Shown piece by piece: positions 37,535-49,379 of a stretch of DNA of 64,000 nucleotides. Under the pieces are notes generated by a model that worked only from the letters and a program-made list of their open reading frames with translations, was not told the DNA's origin and ran no database searches. Origin of the DNA: Artemisia argyi (lineage: Eukaryota; Streptophyta; Magnoliopsida; Asterales; Asteraceae); contig CM060680.1 in the NCBI GenBank assembly GCA_030686995.1, positions 202,851,322 to 202,915,321 of the forward strand. Direction: 5' to 3'. The first letter of the stretch is position 1. Each line of letters opens with the position of its first letter. A program made the translations under genes and the position numbers.

Positions 37535-40164
37535 TTACAAGAAAACACTCTCGAATACTTTCTTATCCCCTTCTTTCAATGTGGAGGGTTCAGCAGCAGC
37601 CACTGTTGGAGTTTCCTTAACGTGAGTGCTTGGTTCGGGAGGTACATATCCCTCCGGCTGTAAGTTCATTAAATCCCCCAACGGCAGACGGTATGACCCA
37701 GCCACCTTCTGCACGTATGGGTACTCAACATCAAAGATTTTGTTGAATTCAGCTTTCCAAGTTGCCGGTGCATCCCGGTTAAGGTTCTTCACTTGACTTA
37801 AAACCCTTTCAACATCCTCCTCCTTGCGGCTCACCTTGGCTCCACCGTCAAACTCGGCTTTCACGCCATCAATAAAGCCGGCGGTATAAGAGAGGCTATA
37901 CACTCGGCCCATACTCTTCTTGTACTCACGAGACTGAAAAAGTCGACGGCAGACAGCCGGAATGAGTTCCTTCACAGTATTATGGCGAATCATTTCGGAC
38001 TGAGCAAGCTTGGCTGTCAAACTTTTATCTTGCGCTTTCAGCTCATTCACCTCTGCTGATCTATCGGCCAACTGCTTCTCAAGTTCTTTGATTCTAGCAG
38101 CTTGGGATGAAGCCGTTGACCTCCACTCATTCTTATCCCTTTCCATCTCCTCCAGCTGCTCAACCAAACCTTCTTGACGAGTGGAAGCAGCACTCACTTC
38201 GTCCTCCAGAGCGTGAAATTCTTTCAAGAGTTTGTCAAACTTGGCTGTCCCAGCATCACGCTCCTCTTCAACTTCCTTCAGCTTCTCAGACAAATCACCA
38301 CACCCCATATGGGCCTCCGTCAGCTCCCTATGATCTCGGTTCCGCTGACTGAAGCGCTGCAGAAGTGCAGCTTGGAGAACCACCCCGGAACCAGAATTGA
38401 TGTAAACTTGGCGGGCCAGCTGATTGTTATTAAGCCCTGAAATGGCCTCTTCTTCGGCTGGGGTGGCAAGGTGATTCAACATCTCCCGGCAAGCCCGGAA
38501 AGAATTCATACGGACATCATCACGGAGGGTCCACCCAGGAACAAAGTACCCTCCGGTTTCATTCGAATGACCTGAGGAGAATATAGAAACATGTTAAATA
38601 AAAAATAATAATAATAATAAAGAGCAAAAATAAGAAGCCAGGATAATTTTCGGATAAACGCACCAGGTTCAGCCGGAGGCGACTTGTTGGAAGACTCCGG
38701 TAGGGGAGAAGCATGGTGTTCCGAGTGGGCAGTATGAACCGATGCATCTGAGAACAAAAGGTAAGGGATGATCAACGAAGGAAACAAGACAGTTAGAAAA
38801 GCAAAAATCACATACCATGAGAGTGAGGCTTCGGAGAAGGCTCTGGGTTCTCTCCATCATGATGACCGGCCCCCTCGGCCAAGTTGTTGTCCAGCTGTGT
38901 TTCTCCTTGGTCTTCATTCTCTCGAGATTTCCTCTTCTTAGACCCGGCGTCAGTTTGCGGTTCAGCTTGGTTGATAGGAGTGACGTCCAAAGTTTTGCTC
39001 TTGCTCTTATCCTCCGAAGACACAATCTCCTCCACTACCAGATGCTTCCTACGTTTCGGAGCATTCTTGCTGGTCGCAACAGCTTTTCTCTTCTCGGCAG
39101 GAATCTTTTCTTTGGCCTTCCTTTCCTTCTCTTCCCGAGCAGCCACAACGTCATCATCAGCAACTTCCACTACCTTCTGCAGATTGCTTTTAGCAGGAGG
39201 TTTCTTTCCGGGGGATAGGGGTCGAGTAGTATTGTCCGGACGGACATGCCCTTCAGGAAAGGGATCCCCTCTGCTCACCACTGTACCTTCCAGGTCCGGT
39301 AGCTCCAAGTATTCAGACATCGAGATAACTACAAGGAAGCCAAAGCAAGAACAAATAAGAGATGAGAAAGATAAGTACAAAGGACAATTAAATAAAAAGT
39401 AAAGCATTACCACGCCCCTCGGCATCCTTTATAACCAAATTATGTCCGGTAATCTGGAAGACATTGCACAGTCCGTATGCATACAAAAGGCTGGAAGGTG
39501 TTTTCCGAAGGACAATCATCTTGTTGGCAATCTTCTTTGCATCCTTCAACGAATAATTCTCAGGAAACCTGTCCGAGATCTTGGAATCTTTGTGCCTCCA
39601 AGGCATGGCATCCGGAATAGCCCTACGGTCAATCAGAAAGAAGAAGTCTTTCCAGAACTTCAAACCTGACAGCTGTTCCTCAAAACACTTCATGGCTCTC
39701 TTCCCGGTGCGGCTCTCGAATGAAAACCAATGGCCTTGTTTACACAGCCGATAGAAAACTCTGAAGAGTGGGACGGTCGGTACAACGTTCAAACTGTAGC
39801 ACCGAACCTCAAAAAGGGTAACCCTATTCAAACCTATAGGGACAAGTTGGGAAATGTGTACTCGAAAGTAGCCTATCACGGCTAGAAGAAAGGAAGAGAA
39901 AGGAACCCTAACACCCCCCAACTTAACCTGGTGCACATAAATCCCTATCTTACTCTCCGGTAACTCATTCATGGTAAGCCCATCTGGAGGAACCATGGGA
40001 TGTAAGTCGGTCGGAATGCCGTATTCTGTACAAAGGCGATCTAGAGTATGTTGGGATAATTTAGATGTATGTACATGCATATCAAACTTTCCTATCGGTT
40101 TAGATCTACTAGTTGTAGGCTCGTTACCTGGATTATTCATCTCACCGGGTTCACTCGCGGCCAT
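37535..40164 (-). CDS. Antisense spliced gene of the Tat element, 795 aa, gypsy-type putative transposase family
   Basis: Four exons were worked out from splice sites: 40164-39411, 39328-38816, 38747-38664, 38571-37535. All three introns (82, 68, 92 nt) are GT-AG. The coding sum is 2388 nt and the frame is open throughout. The N-terminal part (about residues 1-255) has SQLVPIGLNRVTLFEV, GHWFSFESRTGKR and FLIDRRAIPDAMPWRH, patterns I recognise from plant proteins named putative gypsy-type transposase (PF04195). A Lys/Glu-rich region follows, with basic clusters KRRKH and KKRKSR that could be nuclear signals. Residues about 540-645 form a probable coiled coil. Function is unknown: the name is historical and there is no catalytic motif. 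It lies opposite to gag-pol, as antisense frames do in other Tat elements. Exon ends were chosen by eye. Confidence 0.88.
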
Positions 40165-40331
40165 TCTTAAGAAAGGATACCGAGGGATACTTATATGAAA
40201 AGAAAACTACGAATATAAAATAACGCACCTCAGTAAAAAGTCGAAACGCAAAATGTGAAACGCTCCGGCAATTATTGTACTGTGCAAAGAATAAACAGAA
40301 GGGCAGGTGTGAAATGAAAAATATGAGGGCA

Positions 40332-40341
40332 CTATTTATAG
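40332..40341 (-). promoter_or_regulatory. TATA-like box for the Tat antisense gene
   Basis: On the minus strand CTATAAATAG lies about 170 bp upstream of the antisense Met at 40164, a normal distance for a plant promoter and leader. It lies outside the LTR, so the antisense gene would have its own internal promoter. Confidence 0.55.
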
Positions 40342-40576
40342 GGGCAAACCTTGAGAAACGTGAACGTCGCATCGAACAGTACATCATTACGTGGCATAAC
40401 GTGGACCGTTCGATACCAGCAAGAGAGGTTAGTGGCATCCAGCTGTAACCGAATAATAATATTATTTTAATAGGCCCATGGGCCGCTCGGATCCTAAAGC
40501 CCGATATGAGCCCGCCACGCTAAAAGTCACTCGGACTCTCAAGTATTGAACCATCGGTCTACAACCAATACTCCAA

Positions 40577-40590
40577 TACTGGGGGGGACA
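40577..40590 (+). other. Tat polypurine tract
   Basis: ACTGGGGGGGACA directly precedes the TGTTGG start of the 3' LTR, as expected for a plus-strand element. Confidence 0.8.
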
Positions 40591-41080
40591 TGTTGGCGTA
40601 TGTGTCCGAACGCTGTACACCCTTCGGACTTTTCTACCGCCTCCGGTAACAAACCCTTCGGATGATCATCTAGAAGCCGGAGGGTCAAACACGGCTATCG
40701 CATTATCTGAGGACTCCTCTTTTACACGAAGGACAATAGCATTAATTGCGGTCACGCCGCCATCCCAGATTCTCAGGGATTGTGTTACCTACGTGATCTG
40801 ACAACCTACCTACTATGTACAGTGTAACACTGTTTGCTCCTTCCCGAGGTAAAGCAGGTAAAGAGGTGGGATAGTATAAATACCCCCACCTCATTTATGT
40901 CACACAACTAACACACACATATTGCATTTACTCCTAACTGCTCCCTTACCCTTCGTATCATTCATACTTACTCTCACACCGGAGGTTGGTCCTGGGTACA
41001 TTCCCGGGGCGAGCCTAACGTGTGCTTCTTGTGTGCAGGTCCCTACAAGAAGTACATCCTCACAAGATTTTACCTTAACA
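40591..41080 (+). repeat. Tat 3' LTR
   Basis: 490 bp with the same ends as the 5' LTR. The ATCGT target duplication follows at 41081-41085. Confidence 0.95.
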
Positions 41081-41085
41081 ATCGT

Positions 41086-42597
41086 CAATAAAAGATCAAC
41101 AACTATCTAATTATTTAAATATCACAATTTCATAATATTTTCTTTCTAATTTCATTCGTTCAACTATAACTCTACAATTATATGCGATATTCGTACTTTA
41201 TAACAAAACACATTAATGACCCACGAACCTATCTTCAATCACCTGCATTTATCGGTACCGAACCATCTCAAACATGGGTAATAAATTTCATATCGCTTCG
41301 TTACAAGTCAATTCGATGTACATAACACTATTAAAACCTATTTAAACTTGTATTTAAATAGGATATGAAAATGAACATGTTGACCTTAAGGCATCCTCAA
41401 GATCACATGCAAAGCATTTTAGTCATGTTACAAGTTATCGTGTTGTGTTATTGATTCGCCCCTACAAAATTGGATCCCGTGGCTATAATTAGGTGTGACA
41501 TTTCCATGTTTGGTACATTGTACCGTATTTATTTCCTTCAAATAATCATTTCCAATGTTGAATCACACTTATAAAGACATATTAAATAAATGAGTTTATT
41601 TATTTATTTATTTATTTTTTTAATAAAAGTACACGGTGCAAAAGACTGTAACGGTCGTCACCACCATATAACGCCATCTTATTATCTAAACAGCCCAAAG
41701 CCACACCTCTCTTCATATCACAGGGGTTGGCGTTGTACCCATCAGTCATGGCATACGTTTTAAATGTTGTATTTGTGTTTTATTAGATTATGTGTGAGGG
41801 AAGGGGTGTCTTATAACGTCAACTTTTGAAGTAAGAGTGTTTTTTTATTAAAATTATAGATTTGGTGTTATAGGGAAAAAAGTATTGCGTTGATAGCATT
41901 TTTTTCTATAACACCAACTCTATAACACTAAGGTACCTGGTGCTCTAAAAAAGTGATATTTTTGTTAGATAATAATATATATGGTTAGGTTGCGTTTTGA
42001 TAAAATCAGCTAAAGTTGGAGTTGAAAGTTGTAGTTTATTCTGATGACTTAGAAGCTTTTTCTTAAATAATTTTTTGCGAGTTTTTGTAAACCTTCCGAA
42101 TATTATTTGATGAGAGCTTACATTCCTAGAAAAACAAGACTAAAGTCTTATAACGTAACAAAAATGTTTTGTTATTGGACGTTTTGCCTAACTATTGTTA
42201 TCAATAATTAAGTTCCATAATTTTGATACTTTATTCTAAAAAGACTCTTGAACCTAATAAGCTATACTTCTTGTAATTACTTTTATTAAATTATAACCAT
42301 TTTACACTTTAGTTTTCACTTTTAACGTGCAAGGGGAAGTAAAGCTTGTACATGGTTAACATTAGCAAGTCACATGTCTTTGTGTCGTTTTTATTGTCTT
42401 TTGCAGAAAGCAACGACATCGTATCCATATAAAAATCTTTAAATAATGACATTAAAAAGGAGAAAATGATTTGTTATTTTGAAATTGAATTTTCATCCCA
42501 TTGACAATAACATGCTTCCAACATCTATCAACTCGACATCTTTCATCTTTAATGAACCTTGAATATAGGAAAAAATAAATAAAATCCTAAAGCACAT
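41086..42597. other. Intergenic
   Basis: AT-rich. Between about 41730 and 41955 are partial inverted motifs (GGGTTGGCGTT, AACACCAACTC) that may be a decayed MITE. No gene seen. Confidence 0.35.
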
Positions 42598-42613
42598 GTT
42601 TATTTAAAAGGAT

Positions 42614-42850
42614 TTTTTTTTTTTTTTTTTTTTTTAACTGTGGTTCCTGCCTTTTTTGGCCGACTAATCTACATGATTTGACCCCACCCGCACACACACT
42701 CGAATTGGGTAAAACCCTTCATTTTCAGGAGGTTGGCGTGGCCACTTCATAGTTGTTTGAACCTAGCAGAAATTGAATTTGAGACCTCACACATTTGCAA
42801 GTGATAGTCACAACTCACAAGTCTTTTTGCCACTAGGGCACTACTGAGTG
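42614..42850 (-). mobile_element. tRNA-related SINE, 237 bp
   Basis: A 16-bp duplication GTTTATTTAAAAGGAT flanks it exactly (42598-42613 and 42851-42866). The minus strand ends in an A-run of about 22 (42614-42635). Near its start is GCCCTAGTGGC (42829-42839, like RNA polymerase III box A) and 40 bp later AGGTCTCAAATTC (42775-42787, like box B). An A-tail, a long target duplication and two polymerase III-like boxes define a SINE. It would rely on a LINE for movement. Confidence 0.82.
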
Positions 42851-42956
42851 GTTTATTTAAAAGGATAGTTTGTATATAGCTAATCTTTTACAAATAATTC
42901 TAGCTTACATAGTTTTTGAAGAATGCATTTATCAATCAAATGGTCACATTTCATAA

Positions 42957-43986
42957 GGCCATGCACAGTCGTGACCGGGTCATCACCCTGCCACATTAGC
43001 TTTCTCTCACCGATGACAAGACACGATCAGGTTGCCACAGTCGATGACCGATGTTTTATCTTTTTTTTTTTTTATTTCATTTTTTTTAATTCAAATATTA
43101 TAAAAAACAAATTTAAAATTCATTAAAAATAAAAGCATTCCATAAATTAAATATTAGCAAACTACGATACGACGGTGAAAATAAAACTACAAATTACAAT
43201 GAAAAATCTGAGTTATAACCCTCCTCACTCGAAGACTCTCTAAACTTGCTATTATAATACTTTGCTTCCATAATGTCAAACCAGTTCTTCCTAAGATGTT
43301 CTGCATCCCTGGCTTCTTGCTCCATATGAGCAGCTTCCTCTCGTAGTTCTCTTTCTTTTGTTTCCCTTCTGACTTTCTCATCCTGCTCAAGTAGTCGGAG
43401 TTCATCCTCAGTGAATCCAAATGGATTATTTTGGTGTTCCAAAATTGGTGGAGTGTTCACCGGTTCATTTTCCGGTTGGAACACAGGAAAGATAACTTCT
43501 GGTGGAGTGTGATAAACTTCATCTTCTGGCACTTGTTGTGGACTTGAGAATTGTTAGGAGAAGTATTTGCGAGACATTGTTGTGGACTGGGGAATTGTTG
43601 GGAAAGATATCTGTGTGTGACTTGTGTGTATGACAAACAAAAGAGTGTGAGTATATATATGGAAATTTTTTACTTTGAATTTGAATTTGAATTTTGAATC
43701 CTCCCGCTCGTACTGTAGCCTTTAATTTGAATTTGAAGATATTTTGTGTTGTTTGTATTTTATTTTATGTAAGGAAGAAATAAATAAATAAATAAATAAA
43801 TAAAAAGGTAACAAAAACTCGGTCAAAATTTAGACTGGTTTCTAGAATTTTTGCACCTCGACCAATATTTGCTTCCAAGCCCACAGTGGGCTTGAACGAT
43901 TTCAATATCGGTTGACCCAGTCTCGTGACCGATTTTTTCAGTTCCACTGCTACTAGTCTAATCCAGTCGAACACTGAGTATGCTGC
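42957..43986. mobile_element. Harbinger-like element C, 1030 bp
   Basis: TAA flanks both ends (42954-42956, 43987-43989), which fits the 3-bp TWA target of PIF/Harbinger elements. The ends GGCCATGCACAGTCG and GCAGCATACTCAGTG (reverse complement of the right end) are imperfectly inverted. Inside is a broken minus-strand frame. A segment near 43188-43245 is homologous to 44385-44450 in element A, which supports a shared family. Confidence 0.5.
43194..43578 (-). pseudogene. Broken frame in element C, acidic protein, unrecognised
   Basis: From a Met at about 43578 (MSRKYFS) there is a TAA seven codons on, then an open frame to 43194 that ends SSSEEGYNSDFSL. The middle is charged and helical (EQDEKVRRETKERELREEAA). 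Its tail resembles the SASSDEGYVSDDS reading in element A, so both derive from one transposon gene. A 33-bp direct repeat (TAACAATTCTCAAGTCCACA and CAACAATTCCCCAGTCCACA) lies around the start. I do not recognise the protein. Confidence 0.45.
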
Positions 43987-44077
43987 TAAGCTAATTTGAA
44001 CATTAGCTTTACGTGTTGTTTTTTGAGCGGTTACTATGAACTAATCAACAGTTTGTTCCTAATGTGCAAACTCGTAA

Positions 44078-45112
44078 GAGCGAAGGGTATGGTAACCCAG
44101 GTTAAACTTTAACCAGGTGTCACGTCAGCGCCACATCAGCCACTAAACTTTAACCAAAAACCCCCGTTATAGTAACCAAACTTTAACCAAACTATTTTCA
44201 TATTCAACCCCTAAACTAAAACTAATATTTCATTTAATAACTAAACATAACTTTTAAAACATGAATTACATTAACTATTAAACTTAAAACATGAATTAAA
44301 TTAAACATTAAACTTAATACACGAGTTACATTAAACAACGTACGAAAATACATTAAACTACGATACGGTAATTAAAACATCAAACTACGAATTTAAAAAA
44401 TGAGTCATCTGAGACATAGCCCTCGTCACTCGAAGCCGAAGACTCTGATGAATGCCAAAAATTCAATGATACTTACTTGAATTTGCAGCGTACAAGTCAG
44501 GACAATGATCGTCTTCAGAATGCAATGAACATTTTTAAAGAACGCTTTGCTAAGAGAGGCTTCAAACATATTCATGTTTGGTTCATTTGAGAAACATCCC
44601 CATTTGGAACAGATACAATACTTAACGGTGTTTTATGTTTTGTATTTCTGTATCGTGTGTATTTGTATTTCCGTATCGTGTGTATTTGAATAAAATGCTT
44701 AACGGCTAGTTTCCGTATCGTGTTGTAGCGTATCGTATTGTGTTGTAGCGTTATTTTATGTTGTGTTGTATTGAATTTTGAATTTCGAAATATAATTTCG
44801 TTTTGTTTTTTTTTTTCATAGTGTTATATATATATATTTTTTTTTTTTTAGAAAACTAAACTATTATAACATAGAGGGGGCAAAATGATTTTTTTTTTTA
44901 TTATTATTTTTTTTAATTCAGTGCATGTTCTCAATTGAGGGGGGGGGGGTGTAAAGTGATTTTTTTTTAAAATTGTCGAGCAGCTTAACGTTGCGTTAAT
45001 TGCTTCACCTCATTAACGAGCTCTTAACCTTGGACCCCGGTATGGTAACTTCCCCTTTAACGTGCAAAAGGTTAAAGTTTAACCATAAACTTGGTTACCA
45101 TACCAAGTGCTC
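44078..45112. mobile_element. Harbinger-like element A, 1035 bp
   Basis: TAA duplications lie at 44075-44077 and 45113-45115. The left end GAGCGAAGGGTATGGTAACC and the right end, inverted GAGCACTTGGTATGGTAACC, match closely, and both continue into GGTTAAACTTTAACC. Inside are two converging coding tails: a minus reading like SASSDEGYVSDDS (about 44455-44400) and a plus reading with RLQNAMNIFKERF ending in TGA near 44590. Both may be remnants of longer transposon genes. Confidence 0.75.
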
Positions 45113-45115
45113 TAA

Positions 45116-48100
45116 GAGCATTGGGTAAGTTGTAACAACCCGATATTTTCCACGTCTACGTTTACTCCCAAACTTTGGAAATTCCACTATTCACGTGCAT
45201 TATCAGTAAGGACCTCTCATACGGACTAGAAATAGTCGGCATATCATCATTAGGTCATTTACATGTTATACCACTCTTAGGATTTTCAAATATATATATT
45301 TAGTATATTTAACGTTTTACGTATAACGATTTCTAAATAAACGTTAACGCCCGACTAATATATATACGACGAATATATCTAAATATTCCCACCATGGTCC
45401 CGACATATTTTTATATCCCTTATAATATCTTAAAAGTTATAAAATTCATTTACCCGGTGTTTTGGAAATTTATTTAATTATTATCGTAAGTTTACTAAAA
45501 TTACGACGGTTGTCGTAGAAACTAAATAATAATTATCTAAACACTCAATATTTATACCCGACATATTTTCATAATTTTTATGACTTTATTATGCCCCGTT
45601 TAACTCCGTTAAAAATTTATTTCTAGTTAACTCGGTACCCGGTATTCCCTAAAACTATCAATATACACATTTTATACAAAATAAAACATACTACTCGTAT
45701 ATTATTTATTTTTTTTACACATGCCGTACCCCCTCTATTTTGTGGTGACATTACAGAAAATCATTTTTGACCAAAGTACCAAATGTTCAATACATGAAAC
45801 ATGGCATTAATAAGATGTGTGCTTGGCTAGTCCTTGTCCCCTACTTTTCCCCAAATTTCGGCCAAACCACAAGGGCCATAGCAACTCTACAACTGTTCCT
45901 AGCTAAGATATTTTTAACTCATTTGACCAATATTACTACATATATATGTATAACTATTAATTATACTTAATTCACAGGCAAAAAAATAAATAAAATAAAA
46001 CCACTCACTCCATCACATAGTTCGATCCACCAAGGAGCCAGGGAAGGAGGAAGTCATTTTGACTAGTTCAAGCATCATTAGGGTGCAATTGTAAGGGTTT
46101 AGAAGCTCTAATCTTGGTTTAATCAAGTAACTTGCCTCCTCATCATACTAATCTTCCTAAGTAAGTAAACTTTATACTAATAATTTTCATACTCTTTATA
46201 TCTTGATGCTAGTTCAAATTGCATATACTTGGTTTATCACTTTGTACATGTTAACCAAAACCTTATAACCACAATAATCTTTTAACTAATGGTTATGTTT
46301 TAAACAAATTTTTTTATCATGAACAAACTGGTTGGTATAAATTTCAAACAATAAAGTAAAGATAAAAAAAACACCATATATACATAAACTAGAGAAACTT
46401 GTAAAAAGTGGTTTTGACACTAAAAGGTTAGGGGCTGTTCTATTCGACTCACAACAGAAAAATCAGTAGGTTATGAGTAAGATTAGACTAGAAATATAGA
46501 AAATATACTCTATAATGAAAATGTAGCCGTTTGAACGGGTTAAAACGGACTTGTAACGAAAAAGATGCGTTAGTTTTAAGTTGGGCGATGGAACTAACTT
46601 TCTGAAAATATAGTTGCTGTTAGAGTTTTTCAAGGGGTAAAATCGGATTTTAAAAGTTAATTGGACTAGCCGAGGCACTAAAAATATGCTAGTATACTCA
46701 AACACGAAACTAAGGATATATAAAACTTAAGAATCGGAGCTAAAATGAAAAAGTTATGGCCTAATGAAGTTTAGATGAAAAGTAATTATTTGACAGCTTT
46801 TATCACTAATAGAAAAGCTGTTAGAAAATTTTAATATGGATTTTGGATACTTTAGAGTCGGTTTTAGCTATAATAACTTAAATAAAAATGGTAGAACGTT
46901 ATGTATACTTACTAGGCGCATTAGAGGTTTTCAAAAATACTTATTAACAAGACGACCATAGTTTAATTACGAGATAAAATAGTCACTTTATATAAAAGGT
47001 ATATTTTACTTTTAAACTAGCACATTAACGTAACTAAGTTTTTAACCATTAAACTCTACAACAAACATGTACGGGTGATATAACTTTCACAAATTGCATA
47101 CACGACATCATTTCACGACCTAAATCATACCATTCATATTAGGTTGTGGTTAGAGCATCGCGCATCGTTTTCCGTGCACACCTACTTGTAACGCACTACC
47201 TATTGTATCAGGTGAGTATTCACGAACCCCTTTTTCTAACTATTTTAATCGCTTTGGGGTGGATGATGCATGAATTATTACTTGAACTCTTTGAACATTG
47301 TTTTGAATCCTTTGATTATTATGAACTCTTTTGACTTCTCTTGACCTTATAACTTGTTTTGAACTCCTGAACTTGACTTGAACATTTGAACTTAATGTAC
47401 CATACGTGCTATGACCTAAAGTCTCGCCTTATTGGTGGAGCGTTCTTAACCCTAAAGTCTCGCCTTATTGGTGGAGCGTGCTAAGTCTCCCATGTTTGGA
47501 GCGTTCTTAATCGTATATAATAGTTGTATGATGTACTGTTCGTACATTCGCATTGTTCGACACCTATTAGTAGTATGGATAGCGCTATTAGAGGTCGGCC
47601 AACCTCTCGTCCACTATGTTACGGGACGCATATTATTTAATTAGGGGCTTTGCATGGCATACATTATTATATATGTGGTGCTTATATTGTGACTTATTAT
47701 GACCGCGGGTACTTGACTACAGGACATAATACTTGACAACGCCTTTGGCTATGAACTTTTTCAAATGGTTTTCTTATTATATAAAACGTTTATACTCACC
47801 AACTATTTTTATAGTTGACCGTTTTCTCTCATGCATTTCAGGTGATCGTCAGTAAGCTTGTCAGCAAGGTCTTGCATAATGAAGTTTTCACATGTCACTT
47901 CTTTTCATTATGTATTAAAATACCATCTTTTGGGAATCAAACTTATGTCTTTTATTTGCCAAAGTCGGCAATAACAACGTTGTAATGTTATATTTTTCCT
48001 TAATGTAAATTATGGTATTGTCTTATTTCTCTTTGGTGATGTATATCGATTTCGTTACACCTTGTGTTTCCGCCTTCGGCGAGGGTGTGACATAAGTTGA

Positions 48101-48412
48101 CCCCGAGTTATACCATAACTCACTGCCACGTCAGCGTTAAACACTTTAACTTGGTGCGTTAACTTTAAGGGCGGTAAATAACTCACCAGAGTTATACCAT
48201 AACTCACCAAAAGAAACACCCGAGTTATCCCATAACTCGGGGGCGGTAAGGTAACTCACCTGAGTTATGCCATAACTCACCCCCTTAAAGTTGCGTTAAG
48301 CCCATAACTTGGTGCGTTAACTCAGCTTTAACTTGGGGGGACGGTAAGGTAACTTGGTGCGTTAAGCTATAACTAACCTTGCTGCGTTAGGTTACCTCAT
48401 GCACCAAGAGAG
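45116..48412. mobile_element. Harbinger-like MITE D, split by a solo LTR
   Basis: The left end GAGCATTGGGTAAGTTGACC is cut by the solo LTR after TAAGT and resumes at 48098 with TGACCCCGAGTTATACC. The right end, inverted, is CTCTCTTGGTGCATGAGGTAACC. TAA precedes 45116 and follows 48412. Without the LTR and its duplication the element is about 330 bp. It is rich in palindromic GAGTTATNCCATAACTC motifs. It touches element A, sharing the same TAA. Confidence 0.6.
45131..48092. mobile_element. Solo LTR, probably Tekay/Del-type Ty3 chromovirus, 2962 bp
   Basis: It starts TGTAACAACCCGATATTTTCC and ends GGCGAGGGTGTGACA. The 5-bp duplication TAAGT lies at 45126-45130 and 48093-48097. There is no internal coding region or second LTR. 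The TGTAACA start and the CGCCTTCGGCGAGGGTGTGACA end are what I recall from Tekay/Del LTRs. Unequal recombination between the two LTRs of a full element would leave this. Confidence 0.85.
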
Positions 48413-48515
48413 TAAGTTTTCTTTTCTTATTTCATAATTAATTTTAGTGTTAAAGTAGTATGCATATTAATTCATCAAGCTAGATTATTTAAATTAAACC
48501 TAAATCAAATACTAA

Positions 48516-48776
48516 GAGCACTTGGTATGGTAACCAAAATTCTTGGTTAAACTTTAACCAAGTCCAAGTTAAAGCGAGGTTACTATACCGCCCCTAAATT
48601 TGGTTAAAGGTTAATGAATTTGGTTAACCACTTAACGCGGCGTGAAAGTGTGTTTTTTTGGTTGCTTTAACGTGATGAAACTCTAACCACCATACCGTGT
48701 GGTGTGTTAAAGTTTAACTCAGTTATTTTAGTTGAGTTATGATAAAAATGAGATCCAAAATTTTGAGTTAAGGTTA

Positions 48777-48820
<44 letters not shown>

Positions 48821-48886
48821 GTGAAATAGTTAAAACTGACGTGGCACTTAGTGAAAGCTTAACTAAGGTTACGATACCGTATGCTC
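48516..48886. mobile_element. Harbinger-like MITE B, 371 bp
   Basis: TAA lies at 48513-48515 and 48887-48889. The left end GAGCACTTGGTATGGTAACC equals that of element A. The right end, inverted, is GAGCATACGGTATCGTAACC. It contains a T-run of 39 (48779-48817) and has no coding sequence. Confidence 0.75.
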
Positions 48887-48889
48887 TAA

Positions 48890-49330
48890 TAAAGGTAACT
48901 GTTATTAGAACTGAATATATTGATGTAAATGAAGATGGAGTAGGTGAAGGTGCTTATAAAAAAAAATATTTTTATAAATTATATGAAAAATTATTTATTT
49001 TTAAATATTATTAAATATTATATTTTTATAATCTCTTATCAATTATTTTATAAAACAAATATTATATTTAACAAAAAATCAAATATTATATTTTAAATAA
49101 CTTATTATTATTATTTTTTTAAAACAAGCCTAATCTTTAAACAATCTCATGTTTTATAAAAGAAAATCTATCTATAATAGAACACAAACCAATGTAACAA
49201 AATGACATTTTGACCCCTAATATTTTATTATACTCGTCGCAGAGTCATCGTGGCCAATTGGCATTTCCGTCATCTTGCGATTATAAAATAGCGGGAATAA
49301 TAACTTCCGCATAATTTAATAGTGAAAAAT

Positions 49331-49379
<49 letters not shown>

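Larger units (their letters stand above)
30783..41080 (+). mobile_element. Complete Tat-lineage Ty3/gypsy retrotransposon with antisense gene, 10.3 kb
   Basis: Order: 490-bp LTR, primer-binding site, gag-pol in one frame (31319-36514), tandem repeats (36607-37290), a spliced antisense gene (40164-37535), polypurine tract, 490-bp LTR. By eye the LTRs differ at two sites, and a 5-bp target duplication flanks the element. Two RNase H domains in pol, and extra genes between pol and the 3' LTR, are hallmarks of the Tat lineage. Nothing in the coding sequence looks broken, so this copy may be autonomous. Extreme LTR similarity marks a recent insertion. Confidence 0.95.

Noticed and set aside
38107..39402. 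Plus-strand frames of up to 172 codons between pol and the 3' LTR
   Set aside because: They overlap the antisense gene, whose splice sites, frame and family match explain the openness of the region.
49332..49375. T-run of 44, considered as the tail of a second SINE or LINE
   Set aside because: No target duplication and no polymerase III-like boxes or coding tail on either side.
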